Source: Granulicella mallensis MP5ACTX8
Lineage (GTDB): Bacteria > Acidobacteriota > Terriglobia > Terriglobales > Acidobacteriaceae
DNA: 64,000 bases
Reading direction: 5' to 3'
Assembly (NCBI RefSeq): GCF_000178955.2
Contig: NC_016631.1
Span: 6,138,001 to 6,202,000, forward strand
A model generated the notes under the pieces. The model saw nothing but the letters and a program-made list of their open reading frames with translations. It ran no database searches and was not told where the DNA came from. Positions 33,618-42,443 of this stretch are shown in pieces. Each line of letters starts with the position of its first letter. Position 1 is the first letter of the stretch. The translations under genes were made by a program, and so were the position numbers.

Positions 33618-34430
33618 TTACGCTCTCAGCTCTCGCTTAGCCGTCTCCGCCACGCGACCCAGATCGGAAACCGTCAACACGCGGATCGCCTCATGCTCCA
33701 TGACGCTGATGCCAAAGCCATACTGCTCGGGATCGCTGATGCGGGCGAACGGTTCCACCACTGCAGTCAGCTCCAGTTCTATGCCTTCTACCCGCTGCAC
33801 GCCGGCACGCAACGCCGCAGCCGAGTAGGCTAGGCCCTTGGCGCCCTCTGCATCGCTCTCCAGGGACACCGCATGGAACATCCGCACCTTGCCGTTGCGA
33901 TACCCACAGTCCAGCTTCAGGGGATCGCCCGCCTGCGTGTACTGCGCGGCGGAGATACGTTTGTGCATCAACCGCCAGACACCGGCACTCTCAAACTCCT
34001 CGCGCATCGTACCCACGATCGCCGCGCGTCCGCTCGTCTTGCGGCGCGTTGCCGGAGCCTTCAGAGGCTCGACGTACATCCGCATCAACTGCTCCATCTC
34101 CGCAGGCAGGTTCTCGGCCAGCGTGGCGCGCATAGCTGTGATCTGCACGCTGTTGGAGAGCGAATCTTCCAACACTTCGAGCACGGGTTTCGCGTTGAGT
34201 TGCGGTGCTGTTTCCAGTCGCGCTCCCAGCTCGGCTTCCAGCGACTCCAGCAGCGCGACGTCAGCCTCGGCATCCATACAGCGAACGCGGCTCCAGTCCC
34301 GCGTAAACCGGACGACCGCCTCCGGGTGACCGGCTTCGCGCAGCACTACGCCGATATTCGCGAACTCGCCCTTCACCACATCCGGCACATAGCGGATCAG
34401 CGAGAACTCGCACTGCATGCGTTCGGACAT
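33618..34430 (-). CDS. DUF3037 family protein
   Basis: Protein of 270 aa from ATG 34430, with AGGAG 7 nt upstream. The N-terminus shows the DUF3037 signature FSLIRYVPDVVKGEFANIGVVL followed by VRFTRDWSRVRC. The remainder is mostly helical with no recognised catalytic motif. DUF3037 genes are repeatedly found beside HipA-like kinase genes, as here (the kinase gene at 34562-35410 lies directly upstream on the same strand). The function of the pair is not established. Confidence 0.85.
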   Translation of the reverse strand: MSERMQCEFSLIRYVPDVVKGEFANIGVVLREAGHPEAVVRFTRDWSRVRCMDAEADVALLESLEAELGARLETAPQLNAKPVLEVLEDSLSNSVQITAMRATLAENLPAEMEQLMRMYVEPLKAPATRRKTSGRAAIVGTMREEFESAGVWRLMHKRISAAQYTQAGDPLKLDCGYRNGKVRMFHAVSLESDAEGAKGLAYSAAALRAGVQRVEGIELELTAVVEPFARISDPEQYGFGISVMEHEAIRVLTVSDLGRVAETAKRELRA

Positions 34431-34561
34431 GTTGAATCTCCTGTTCTTAGCTTATGGGTTTCCTTCAGCTACGAGCGATGAGAAAAACGGCGATGAGTCG
34501 AAACAGATTCTCGTAACTCGCAGCTCACAACTCGCCTCTCATAATCGAAAACCAACCTCCG

Positions 34562-35410
34562 CTACATCACAAACTGTTGTACACCCGCCGCTACCGCAAC
34601 GCTCTTTGACGGGAGCCAGTTCGGAAATGGATTCCGCTGCGACTCCCGGAAGGCAGTGATACCCTCTCGCACACCTGAGCGCCGCTGCAAAAGCGTCTGC
34701 ATCAGCTGCTCGATCGTTGCGGTATCGCCTCCGTACCACTCGGGCGGCACGGCCTCGGCGATCTGCCAGAGTTTACTCTCTGCAAACTCTTCGATGCGAC
34801 TGAGCCAGGGCTCGAAGCTCTGCCAGCCTGTCACACCGGCATACACATAGTTGCGCGGAAACACGCCGCGTAGCACAGGATCGGGAAACGTCCACTCCCC
34901 CGCATTGAAGCAGAAGCCCTGGTCGATGAAGATCGCGCGGTATCGCCGTTCGCGCGGGCGGCGCTCGAAGACTGCCTGCCGTCCGTTGCAGTTGCCCGTC
35001 CACTTGTCCAGGCAGAAGATCCCCGCGAACTCCGCGAGGTTGCGCAGCTCGGCCATCTGCGACTCGGGCAGGTAGTCGACGACCTGCCCGGGATTCAGTC
35101 CACCCACAAACTGGCTGCCGAACTGCAATCCCGCCGCGCAGGGCTCGGACACATTGCGCCTGCGCTCGACGACCATCTCCGGGCTGTTGGCGATCAGCCA
35201 CGGACTTACTTCGATCACGTCGGTCTTCGGCACGCTCAGGCCGACGGCCTCCGCCAGGCGCGTGGCGATGAGCTCGTTGGCGAGCACCCGCAGGTGCTGC
35301 GGGTTGTTCTGAAACTTGACGACCCACAGGTTGCCGTCAGAACCCAGCATCAACAGGCTCTGCGCACCGCCGCGCAGACGGTGAATCGCTTGGGTTGCAA
35401 TGACGGCCAA
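34562..35410 (-). CDS. HipA-like kinase
   Basis: Kinase of the HipA_2 type, 282 aa from TTG 35410 (LAVIATQAIHRLRGG), with GGAG 8 nt upstream; a start at 35467 is also open but would run into a repeat. Nucleotide-binding Lys in LWVVKFQN, Glu in LANELIATRL, catalytic Asp and Asn in CLDKWTGNCNGR, and the metal-binding Asp in FIDQGFCFN are intact, so activity is likely. HipA itself phosphorylates glutamyl-tRNA synthetase; the target here is unknown. It forms a pair with the DUF3037 gene 131 bp downstream. Confidence 0.85.
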   Translation of the reverse strand: MAVIATQAIHRLRGGAQSLLMLGSDGNLWVVKFQNNPQHLRVLANELIATRLAEAVGLSVPKTDVIEVSPWLIANSPEMVVERRRNVSEPCAAGLQFGSQFVGGLNPGQVVDYLPESQMAELRNLAEFAGIFCLDKWTGNCNGRQAVFERRPRERRYRAIFIDQGFCFNAGEWTFPDPVLRGVFPRNYVYAGVTGWQSFEPWLSRIEEFAESKLWQIAEAVPPEWYGGDTATIEQLMQTLLQRRSGVREGITAFRESQRNPFPNWLPSKSVAVAAGVQQFVM

Positions 35411-35437
35411 AGGGGTATCTCCACAGCCATGATAGTG

Positions 35438-35492
35438 AAAAGTGGCAGTTGCAGACTCACTTGTCACTTATCACTTGCCACTTTCCACTCTG
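35438..35492. repeat. Short inverted repeat around the kinase leader
   Basis: AAAGTGGCA near 35438-35446 and TGCCACTTT near 35477-35485 form an inverted pair with related GTGA/TCAC steps between. It lies just upstream of the HipA-like start and argues for the 35410 start over 35467. Confidence 0.5.
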
Positions 35493-35534
35493 TCTCTGTT
35501 GCCCCCACACACGTTCACCCGCTACCATCGCGAG

Positions 35535-35759
35535 ATGGAACAAAGTCCCAGCTCTGCCGCACGCCGTACCGAAGACATCGCGCTCGACCTCCTGAAGTTT
35601 GTCGCCGGACACGCCAACCTGGGCCGCCCTGCGGCCTCGTCCACGCCCGGCTTCGGATTGCCCTCCTCCGCAAAGCCCGAAGACCAGGTCAACGCTCTGC
35701 TCGAGCTCTATGGCCGCTGCCGTGAGGCCGTGGAATCTCCAGCCCCAGCAAAGAAGTAA
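35535..35759 (+). CDS. Small hypothetical protein upstream of oxidoreductase
   Basis: Protein of 74 aa from ATG 35535 (MEQSPSSAARRTEDIALDLL). It is mostly helical, with a KFVAGHANLGRPA segment and an Ala/Pro/Lys tail. The next gene starts 2 nt after its stop, so the two are translated as an operon. No family is recognised. The longer upstream frame contains the short inverted repeat and is unlikely to be translated. Confidence 0.65.
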   Translation: MEQSPSSAARRTEDIALDLLKFVAGHANLGRPAASSTPGFGLPSSAKPEDQVNALLELYGRCREAVESPAPAKK

Positions 35760-35761
35760 CC

Positions 35762-36907
35762 GTGAAGCCCCTTAAAGTTGCCGTCGTTGGGGCCGGAGCC
35801 TTCGGCCACAATCACCTGCGCGTGTATCGCGAGCTGGAGAGCGCACATCCCGAGCTCGTCCAACTCGCCGCGCTTGTCGAGGCCCACGCCCCAACCCGCG
35901 AAGAGGCTGCCGCGCGCTACGGCATCCCTGCCTTTAGCTCTGTAGAAGAGTTATTCGCCGCCGGGCTCTCCCTGGACGCGGCTTCGGTCTGCGTGCCCAC
36001 GGTCCACCACGCCGCACTCGCCGAGCAGCTCCTGAACGCCGGGCTCGATGTCCTCATCGAGAAGCCCTTCGCCGCCTCTCTGGCCGAAGCTGATCGCGTC
36101 CTCGCGCTGGCCGGCTCGCTAGGCCGCATCGTCCAGATCGGTCACCTCGAGCGCTTCAACCCGGCGGTCACCGCCGTCGCCGAGCGGCTCAACAACCCCA
36201 TGTTCTTCGAGTCCCACCGGCTCAGCATCTTCACGCCACGTTCGCTGGACGTGGATGTCGTGCTCGACCTGATGATCCACGACCTGGATGTGGTTCTCTC
36301 GCTGACCAACTCCCCGATCCGCGAGGTGCGTGCGGTGGGACTGGCCGTCCTCTCCCGCAAGGTGGATATCGCCAACGTGCGGGTGGAGTTTGACTCCGGC
36401 TGTGTCGCGAACTTTACCGCCAGCCGCGTCAGCACGGAGCAGGTGCGCAAGCTGCGGCTGTTTCAGCCGCACCAGTACCTGTCGCTGGACTTCGCACGGC
36501 AGGAGCTGCTGTCGATCGACGTCGATCCCTCTGCGGCAGCCGCCTTCCTGTCTCGTCCAAGCCCCCAGGACTTGTCCGTCACACCTGCAACCGGGGCGGG
36601 AGCAATTCTGCAGCACCCCTCCGCCGGACTCAACCTGCAGAAGTTCGACCTGCCGAGAGCCGAGCCGCTACGGCTGGAGCTCGAAGACTTCCTTCGCGCC
36701 GTGCGAACCCGTACCGCGCCACGCGTCACGGGCGAGGCAGGACGAGCAGCGTTATCCCTGGCGTTGGAGATCAATCGAGAGATTGAGGAACACGCAGAAA
36801 GAGCAGGGATAAAGCAGGGATTAGGGATTAGGGAACAGGGAACAGGGAACAGGGAACAGGGAACAGCGAACAGCAATACAAATACAAACGCCACGACTCC
36901 TTTGTGA
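35762..36907 (+). CDS. Gfo/Idh/MocA oxidoreductase with repeat-derived tail
   Basis: NAD(P)-dependent oxidoreductase of 381 aa from GTG 35762. Rossmann motif VAVVGAGAFGHNH, EKPF catalytic motif (LIEKPFAASL) and IGHLERFNPA are conserved; the last is shared with UDP-sugar dehydrogenases of lipid A biosynthesis. About the last 38 residues (KQGLGIREQGTGNREQG..) are encoded by a simple AGGGAACAGGGAAC repeat and do not look like native protein. The TGA stop (36905-36907) lies in the loop of the terminator hairpin. The original stop was probably lost and the frame reads into the repeat. Confidence 0.85.
   Translation: MKPLKVAVVGAGAFGHNHLRVYRELESAHPELVQLAALVEAHAPTREEAAARYGIPAFSSVEELFAAGLSLDAASVCVPTVHHAALAEQLLNAGLDVLIEKPFAASLAEADRVLALAGSLGRIVQIGHLERFNPAVTAVAERLNNPMFFESHRLSIFTPRSLDVDVVLDLMIHDLDVVLSLTNSPIREVRAVGLAVLSRKVDIANVRVEFDSGCVANFTASRVSTEQVRKLRLFQPHQYLSLDFARQELLSIDVDPSAAAAFLSRPSPQDLSVTPATGAGAILQHPSAGLNLQKFDLPRAEPLRLELEDFLRAVRTRTAPRVTGEAGRAALSLALEINREIEEHAERAGIKQGLGIREQGTGNREQGTANSNTNTNATTPL
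36811..36875. repeat. GGGATTA/GGGAACA simple repeat inside a coding tail
   Basis: Tandem 7-nt units GGGATTA and GGGAACA in register, about nine copies. It encodes the GNREQGT-like residues at the oxidoreductase C-terminus. The reverse complement of the same units follows the hairpin at 36925-36957. Confidence 0.8.
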
Positions 36908-36923
36908 GCGTGGCGTTTGTATT
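36881..36923. terminator. Hairpin terminator holding a stop codon in its loop, copy 2
   Basis: A perfect 15-bp stem AATACAAACGCCACG (36881-36895) and 36909-36923, loop ACTCCTTTGTGAG. The loop contains the oxidoreductase TGA. It lies between convergent genes. Confidence 0.85.
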
Positions 36924-36963
36924 TTCTAATCCCTAATCCCTGTTCCCTAATCCCTGCTTTTTG

Positions 36964-37860
36964 CTAATCAAGCTTCTGTACAGTCACTCCGGGCGGAATC
37001 GGCAGCTCGAACTGGTCGTCGTCCAGCTTCTCATTGAGTGTCAACTGAGTGATCTCAACCTTCAGCGAGTACTCGTCGAGCGGGCGTTTGATCGTGATGA
37101 GCGCGGGAAACTGCTGGTCGCCATAAGGCTGGTAGTGATCGTAGGTCGCCTGCGTTTCGACCTGCCCGTCGTTGTTGTAGATATCCTGCTGGAAGGGCAG
37201 CATTGTTACGCGGTTGATGTGGATCGTACGCGTGCGCTGCAGGATGGCCGGATTGCCATCCTTCTTCTTCATGATGGTGAGTTCGTAGTCGGGCTCTTCG
37301 ATGGCTTCGTGATGCTTCTTATCAAGCTCCAGCACGCGCGTCGACTCGGTCAGCGTAACGAGCTCGTCCGCACCAACACCGGGAATCATGAACGAGTCGA
37401 AGAACACGGGGGGGCGCAGATTCTCCAGCCCATTCTTGGAACGCTTCGTCACCGTATTCGATCCCTGCCGCCAGATGTAACCGTGTGTCGAGGCGTTTTT
37501 CAGGGTGAACGTATCCCCGTTGCTGACCATGTCCAGCGCTTCCGAGCCCAGCAGCGGCAGCGTCATAATCACACGGAGATCATGCGGCTTCCGGACAAAG
37601 ATGTAGCCCTTAAACGAGGTGTACTGGACAACTTTGCCCTCTTTGCCCCCACCCGTAGTAGCTGTAATCTGCACAGAGGCTTTGAGGCTTTTGATGGCCG
37701 CATCGCGGTCGGAGACTTCCTTCTGCAGCTGCTCGACGCCTGCGGAGCGGTAGACTTCGGGGGCCTGGGTCTTCTGGACAATACGCGTCGTCCTGTAGCA
37801 TCCGGTCAGACCGGTAGACAACAGCACAAATAACAACGGAAACGCTTGAGATCTCTTCAT
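36964..37860 (-). CDS. DUF4292-like outer-membrane lipoprotein
   Basis: Lipoprotein of 298 aa from the second Met (37860). The lipobox LTGC (around residue 20) follows a signal sequence, so the mature protein starts at Cys and is lipid-anchored. The body (about 35-298) is beta-rich and resembles the LolA/LolB-like fold of DUF4292: LKASVQITATTGGG, FVRKPHDLRVIMTLPLLGSEALDM. It may carry or chaperone lipids or lipoproteins, which is inference. It follows mltG on the same strand, though separated by about 110 bp in the upstream direction. Confidence 0.8.
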   Translation of the reverse strand: MKRSQAFPLLFVLLSTGLTGCYRTTRIVQKTQAPEVYRSAGVEQLQKEVSDRDAAIKSLKASVQITATTGGGKEGKVVQYTSFKGYIFVRKPHDLRVIMTLPLLGSEALDMVSNGDTFTLKNASTHGYIWRQGSNTVTKRSKNGLENLRPPVFFDSFMIPGVGADELVTLTESTRVLELDKKHHEAIEEPDYELTIMKKKDGNPAILQRTRTIHINRVTMLPFQQDIYNNDGQVETQATYDHYQPYGDQQFPALITIKRPLDEYSLKVEITQLTLNEKLDDDQFELPIPPGVTVQKLD

Positions 37861-37972
37861 TCGGTGCAAGTTTCAGTATATCGACTAGCGCAGACCCCGT
37901 GCGGATTCAGATATTCGGAGGTATGTAGTCATTTGATACCGGAGCCGCCAAAAAGTTTGCACTTTCTTGCTT

Positions 37973-38941
37973 TTAACGTCCGGCCCGATAGGCCGCTACG
38001 TTCGTGTCATGTTCCGCCAACGTCCGGGCGAAACGAGTCGCCCCATTCGCATCCGCCACGAAATAAAGAAAGTCCGTCTGCGCTGGATGCAGCGCCGCCT
38101 TCAACGCCGCCATACCCGGGTTGCAGATCGGCCCGGGAGGCAGGCCCGTGTGCGTGTAGGTGTTGTACGCCGAGTCCGAGTGCAGCTCACTCTGGTGGAT
38201 CACTCCCGTCCACGTTCCATGCAGCAGCGACGCGTAGATCACCGCCGGATCGGTCTGCAGGGGCATCCCCGCCTCCAGCCGGTTCTCGAAGACCCCCGCG
38301 ACCACCGGGCGTTCCGCGTCGATGTGGACCTCTTTTTCGACCAACGAAGCCATCGTGACGGCCCGTGCCGTGTTCCCATCAGCCAGCCCCAGCCGCGCCG
38401 CCTGCTGTCCGAAGCGCCGGGTCATCACGGTCAGCATCTGCAACGGCGTCGCGTGACGGCTGAACTTGTAGGTATCGGGGAAGAGGTACCCCTCAAGCGA
38501 AGCGGCCTTGGGGCTCCAGCGGGCGATCAGCTCCGTATGCTGCTGCGCGGCGCTCAGGAAACCTTCGCGAGAACCCAGCCCCGCCACGGCAATCGCCTGC
38601 GCGATATCGAAGAGGTTATAGCCCTCGGGAATGACCAGCGTCAGGGTATAGACATCGCCGCGATGCAGCCGGGCGTAGATCTCGGGGAGCGAAGCCGGGT
38701 GGTCGAAACGATACTCGCCAGCCTTGAGCGAACCGTTTTTCAGCGTTTTGAAAAGCTCGAACGCCAGCTTGCTGCGGATGATGCCCGCCTGCTGCAACTG
38801 TGCCGCAGCCCCCGCGGTCCCAATGCCCGGCGTGATCTCGACAAAGGTCTCCGACGAAGGCCCATAGGGCAGAAACACGTAAAATCCCGCCGCAGCAGCA
38901 GCCAGAACGATCAGCACCAGGAGAAACTTCAGCAGTCGCAC
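37973..38941 (-). CDS. mltG: Endolytic murein transglycosylase
   Basis: Cuts nascent glycan strands in peptidoglycan and so sets strand length. It has 322 aa from GTG 38941, where a single N-terminal anchor (LLKFLLVLIVLAAAAAGFYV) begins at once. A LysM-like domain (about 40-115) and the YceG/MltG catalytic domain follow with LEGYLFPDTYKF, the catalytic Glu in ASLVEKEV and DPAVIYASLL near the end. The longer frame upstream (to 39088) is antisense to the adjacent lyase and is rejected. Confidence 0.94.
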   Translation of the reverse strand: MRLLKFLLVLIVLAAAAAGFYVFLPYGPSSETFVEITPGIGTAGAAAQLQQAGIIRSKLAFELFKTLKNGSLKAGEYRFDHPASLPEIYARLHRGDVYTLTLVIPEGYNLFDIAQAIAVAGLGSREGFLSAAQQHTELIARWSPKAASLEGYLFPDTYKFSRHATPLQMLTVMTRRFGQQAARLGLADGNTARAVTMASLVEKEVHIDAERPVVAGVFENRLEAGMPLQTDPAVIYASLLHGTWTGVIHQSELHSDSAYNTYTHTGLPPGPICNPGMAALKAALHPAQTDFLYFVADANGATRFARTLAEHDTNVAAYRAGR

Positions 38942-38964
38942 GCACCCCACCCCTGCTTCGCATT

Positions 38965-40167
38965 CTAATGACTGCTCGAGACTCCTTGCCCTGCCGAGGA
39001 CACATCGGCTCCATGCGTCAGCGGCTCGAAGACGAACATGTGCATATCCACCGGCACGGGATACTGCTCCACATGCTGCTGGATCCACTCCTTCGTCTCA
39101 GGCAGAGGCACTCCGAGCCGGTTGTGGTACTCGTTATACCCCACCACAAACGTCGCTCCCTGCGCGTAGTGCACCGCGCCTCCGCAGACGAGGGTCGGCA
39201 CAGGGTCCTTGCGCAATAACAGGTGCGCGTGGAACTCCAGTGCAGGCAACAGCCGCTTCTCTTCGGCCTCATAGAGCTTGTCGCCCTGGATATGCGCCGT
39301 CTCGGCGGCGGCCATCGTCGACGAGATGCCGTAGCTCGTATGACCGAGGTCGCGGCACGTCTCCTGCGCCATGCCGTCCACGCTGGCGTTCAGATTCGTC
39401 GTACCGTACCAGCTCGTCTCTCCGCTTGCGCGCGGCAGCCGGCGGGGGTGCGCTCCATCCAGCGCCGAGTTGTAGAAGTAGGCCGGCACGCGCTGCAGCC
39501 ACAGGTCCTCGGCATGCTTCAGCAGGGCGTGGTCGTCGGTAAATACCGCGATGCCGGTCATCGCGTCGATCATGCTCAACTCCCAGTTGCCGTTCGAACC
39601 GGAACCGTCGTGAATGAGCGGCAGGATGACCTTCGTCAGCATCGCCGAAAAGGCCGCAATATCCTCCGGCTTCCACCCTGCATGGCTGTAACGCAGAATC
39701 TCCGCTGACCGCGGCCAGGTCTCGCCGCTCCAGGCGGCCTGCAGCGGGGCGTTCGAGTTGGTATAGCCGTGCAGGTTATGCCCATAGGCGTTGACGATGC
39801 GGATCGCATTGTCCGCGTAGCGATGGTCCCCGCTGATGTACCAGAGCACGGACTGCAGGTACGCCGCGCTGGCATCCGCATCCTCGGCATGACAACCATG
39901 GTCAGGATGAGAGACCGGCCCGCAGTCGATAATTCCTGTCGAAGGCGGTCCCTGCAACTGGTAGTCCAGCGCTCCGTACTCGCTCGCCACGGCCTTCTGG
40001 TACTCGCTGTAGAAGGGCTCTGCTTTGGCCTTGACCTGGGCCTTTACAAAATCGAGCTGGGGCCCGCTCACCAGCACCCCGGGATGCTGAAACGCCTGGG
40101 CAACACAGATTCCGCTGAAAAACGAGACCGCCAGGACGACCGGCGCAATACGACGCAGCAGAGACAT
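38965..40167 (-). CDS. Alginate-lyase-family protein, secreted
   Basis: Secreted polysaccharide lyase of 400 aa with signal peptide about 1-24 (VVLAVSFFSGICVAQA). The alpha/alpha toroid carries family segments HPGVLVSG, NGNWELSMIDAMTGIAVF with an Asn and Trp in the active-site cleft, and DGMAQETCRDLGHTSYG with a catalytic-type His and Tyr. These match the alginate-lyase superfamily (PF05426). Alginate itself need not be the substrate in a soil acidobacterium; another uronic-acid polymer is as likely. It lies between mltG and ruvX. Confidence 0.85.
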   Translation of the reverse strand: MSLLRRIAPVVLAVSFFSGICVAQAFQHPGVLVSGPQLDFVKAQVKAKAEPFYSEYQKAVASEYGALDYQLQGPPSTGIIDCGPVSHPDHGCHAEDADASAAYLQSVLWYISGDHRYADNAIRIVNAYGHNLHGYTNSNAPLQAAWSGETWPRSAEILRYSHAGWKPEDIAAFSAMLTKVILPLIHDGSGSNGNWELSMIDAMTGIAVFTDDHALLKHAEDLWLQRVPAYFYNSALDGAHPRRLPRASGETSWYGTTNLNASVDGMAQETCRDLGHTSYGISSTMAAAETAHIQGDKLYEAEEKRLLPALEFHAHLLLRKDPVPTLVCGGAVHYAQGATFVVGYNEYHNRLGVPLPETKEWIQQHVEQYPVPVDMHMFVFEPLTHGADVSSAGQGVSSSH

Positions 40168-40365
40168 GAACTTCTCCTTGGATGGCTGGGGGGGACGGGA
40201 ACGACTGGGGAACGAAACAGCCGTGCTTCAAAACGCAGAGAAGTGTAGCATTCACGCGCTTGAGTAGGCCACGTTCGCCACAACCCGACCTTCCTGCTGA
40301 ACCTAGACGTACCGCACTCAAACTTAGTCTCATGGACAGGGCTCGGGTTCCGTACACTGGTCTTC

Positions 40366-40860
40366 GTGGAGACTTCCCCTCGCATTCTCGCGCTCGACGT
40401 CGGCGACCGCCGCATCGGTCTTGCCATAACTGATCCGCTGGGTCTTACGGCCCAGCCGCTCTTCACGCTGCATCGCACCTCGCTCCGGGCCGACCTGAAG
40501 TCCGTAGCCCGGTTCATTCGCCAGCACAAGGTCACGACTGTCGTGGTCGGCAATCCGCTCCACGCCGACGGCTCTCCCAGCCCCCAGGCCGCCAAGGCCC
40601 TGGCCTTTGCCGCCGCCGTGCGCGAGGAGCATCCCACGCTTGCACACCATCTGCTCGACGAGCGGCTGACCACGCTTGAGGCCCACGCCCTGCTGGATGC
40701 CGCCGGACACAGCGCCCGCACCGCAGGCCGGAGCCACGGCAAGACGATCGACCGCAAAGACCTCATCGACCAGGTTGCCGCGACGCTGCTGCTCGAAAGC
40801 TTCCTCTCCGGCGACAAGCCAGCGTTGCTCCCAGACCCGGACGCCGACGGAAACACCTAA
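40366..40860 (+). CDS. ruvX: Putative pre-16S rRNA nuclease / Holliday junction resolvase-like protein
   Basis: YqgF family protein of 164 aa from GTG 40366. The RNase H-like fold shows the first acidic motif LALDVGDRRIGLAI, the VVVGNPLHADG strand, DERLTTLEAHALL and the last Asp in DLIDQVAATLLLE. The family matures 16S rRNA ends and was first proposed to resolve Holliday junctions. It is divergent from the alginate-lyase gene with about 200 bp between. Confidence 0.92.
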   Translation: METSPRILALDVGDRRIGLAITDPLGLTAQPLFTLHRTSLRADLKSVARFIRQHKVTTVVVGNPLHADGSPSPQAAKALAFAAAVREEHPTLAHHLLDERLTTLEAHALLDAAGHSARTAGRSHGKTIDRKDLIDQVAATLLLESFLSGDKPALLPDPDADGNT

Positions 40861-40994
40861 GCTTCCGGCACGGATGAGCACTCCTCATCGCTCTCTCCCT
40901 CGCAGCTCGTGGCTCTACAGGAAACAGCCGGTGTTCCCTGGCCACAAGCGCCGTGCACAAGGGCATCGGACGCGGGGCGGAAGGGCAAGTCTCG

Positions 40995-41000
40995 TATAAT
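40995..41000 (+). promoter_or_regulatory. -10 box TATAAT ahead of greA
   Basis: Perfect TATAAT 62 nt before the greA ATG. No convincing -35 box is visible 17 nt upstream, so this is likely but not certain. Confidence 0.5.
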
Positions 41001-41061
41001 GGAGTTTTCACTCCACCGCCCTGTCGGCACCCGCCGAAGGCCCAGCAAAGCAGACCCAAGC

Positions 41062-41532
41062 ATGGAAGACATCAAAAAGGCTCTTGAAGAGCAGATCAAG
41101 GCACTCGAATACGAACTGACCACCGAACTCCCCGCCGAGATTAAAAAGGCAGTCGCGCTCGGAGACCTCTCCGAGAACGCCGAGTATCACTCGGCCAAGC
41201 AGCGTCAGGAGTTCGTGAACGCGCGTCTCGGCCAGCTCAAGAAGCGTATGGGCGAACTCGCCATGGTGAACCTCGACAATATCCCGAGGGATAAGGTCGG
41301 CTTCGGGTCTACGATTGTCGTCTTCGACAGCACTAAGGACGAAGAGATTACCTACAAGCTTGTGACCAGCGAAGAGGCAGACGTAACCAAAGGCCTCATC
41401 TCGACGACTTCACCCATCGGCCGCGCGCTGCTAGGTAAAGAGATCGGCGACACCGCCACGGTCGTTACGCCCAATGGCAAGCGCGAGCTTGAAGTACTGA
41501 AGCTGACGACGATTCACGGCGTAGCGGCATAA
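41062..41532 (+). CDS. greA: Transcription elongation factor GreA
   Basis: Stimulates cleavage of the transcript 3' end in backtracked RNA polymerase. It has 156 aa from ATG 41062 (MEDIKKALEEQI). The N-terminal coiled coil (about 1-75) has the tip residues in LGDLSENAEYHSAKQRQ, where the acidic D and E reach the active site. The C-terminal FKBP-like domain has ISTTSPIGRALLGKEIGD. The length and sequence are canonical. The longer frame upstream is not supported. Confidence 0.95.
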   Translation: MEDIKKALEEQIKALEYELTTELPAEIKKAVALGDLSENAEYHSAKQRQEFVNARLGQLKKRMGELAMVNLDNIPRDKVGFGSTIVVFDSTKDEEITYKLVTSEEADVTKGLISTTSPIGRALLGKEIGDTATVVTPNGKRELEVLKLTTIHGVAA

Positions 41533-41705
41533 CGCTGTCTATCCTTCGAGTATCCTGGTACCCCTCCACTGTTGACCTCTTTTATCGGGCTCTGGCAGTC
41601 CTATCGAGAGCCTTCGATCAAGAGGTCAACCTTGTTTATGGTCGTAAGAGATTCATAAACGTCGCACTTCGCGAGCCATCGCGATAAACTAATCCCTGTA
41701 CCCTC

Positions 41706-42338
41706 ATGACCTGGACACGCGCATTCGGTAAAGGCAGCGGCTGGCTGCTGCAGAAGATCGTCAACGGTCTTGCGCTTTCGCGCATCTCGCCGAACACGCT
41801 TACTTTCATCGGACTCATCATCAACGTCGTTGCGGCCTTCTTCTTCGGCTACGCACGCGCGGATAACAATGTCCGCATGTTCCTCTACGCCGGCCTGGTC
41901 ATCATCGGCGCGGGGCTGTTCGATATGGTCGACGGCCGCGTTGCGCGCCAGACCAACCAGGTCTCCGTCTTCGGAGCCTTCTTCGACTCCGTGCTGGACC
42001 GCTACTCCGACGTCGCGCTCTTCTTCGGCCTGCTGGTCTACTACGCTCGCGGCAACCGCTTCTTTTATGTCTTTCTCGCGGCCTTCGTCATGACGGCAAG
42101 CCTGATGGTCAGCTATACACGCGCTCGTGCCGAAGCTCTCATCGGCTCCTGCAAGGTCGGCTTCATGGAGCGGCCTGAGCGGATCGTCCTGGTGATTCTG
42201 GGCGCGCTCTTCAACCGCTGGGGAGCGATGGCTCCTGCGCTCTGGGTGCTCGCCGTGCTCTCGACCATTACCGTCATCCATCGCATCCGTTACACGTACC
42301 TCGAGACCGAGCGGCGCAAGCTGGCGTTGAACACGTAG
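41706..42338 (+). CDS. CDP-alcohol phosphatidyltransferase
   Basis: Membrane enzyme that joins a CDP-linked lipid to an alcohol such as glycerol phosphate, serine or inositol phosphate. It has 210 aa and about six membrane segments. The catalytic motif is DMVDGRVARQ..GAFFDSVLDRYSD, the full set of D residues for metal binding. The alcohol cannot be told from sequence, though the form is close to the PgsA and inositol-phosphate groups. It lies between greA and the CHAD gene with no tight coupling. Confidence 0.9.
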   Translation: MTWTRAFGKGSGWLLQKIVNGLALSRISPNTLTFIGLIINVVAAFFFGYARADNNVRMFLYAGLVIIGAGLFDMVDGRVARQTNQVSVFGAFFDSVLDRYSDVALFFGLLVYYARGNRFFYVFLAAFVMTASLMVSYTRARAEALIGSCKVGFMERPERIVLVILGALFNRWGAMAPALWVLAVLSTITVIHRIRYTYLETERRKLALNT

Positions 42339-42443
42339 AACAGTACCGATCTATCCCTCTACAGCGGGCGGCCCCGAACGCAAACAAGCACAAAGCGGCG
42401 TGTAGACTTATTCTTCATGCGCCCGGTACGACCCCAATAAACT

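Noticed and set aside
38942-39088. N-terminal extension of MltG
   Set aside because: It lies inside the alginate-lyase gene; the GTG at 38941 starts directly at the membrane anchor.
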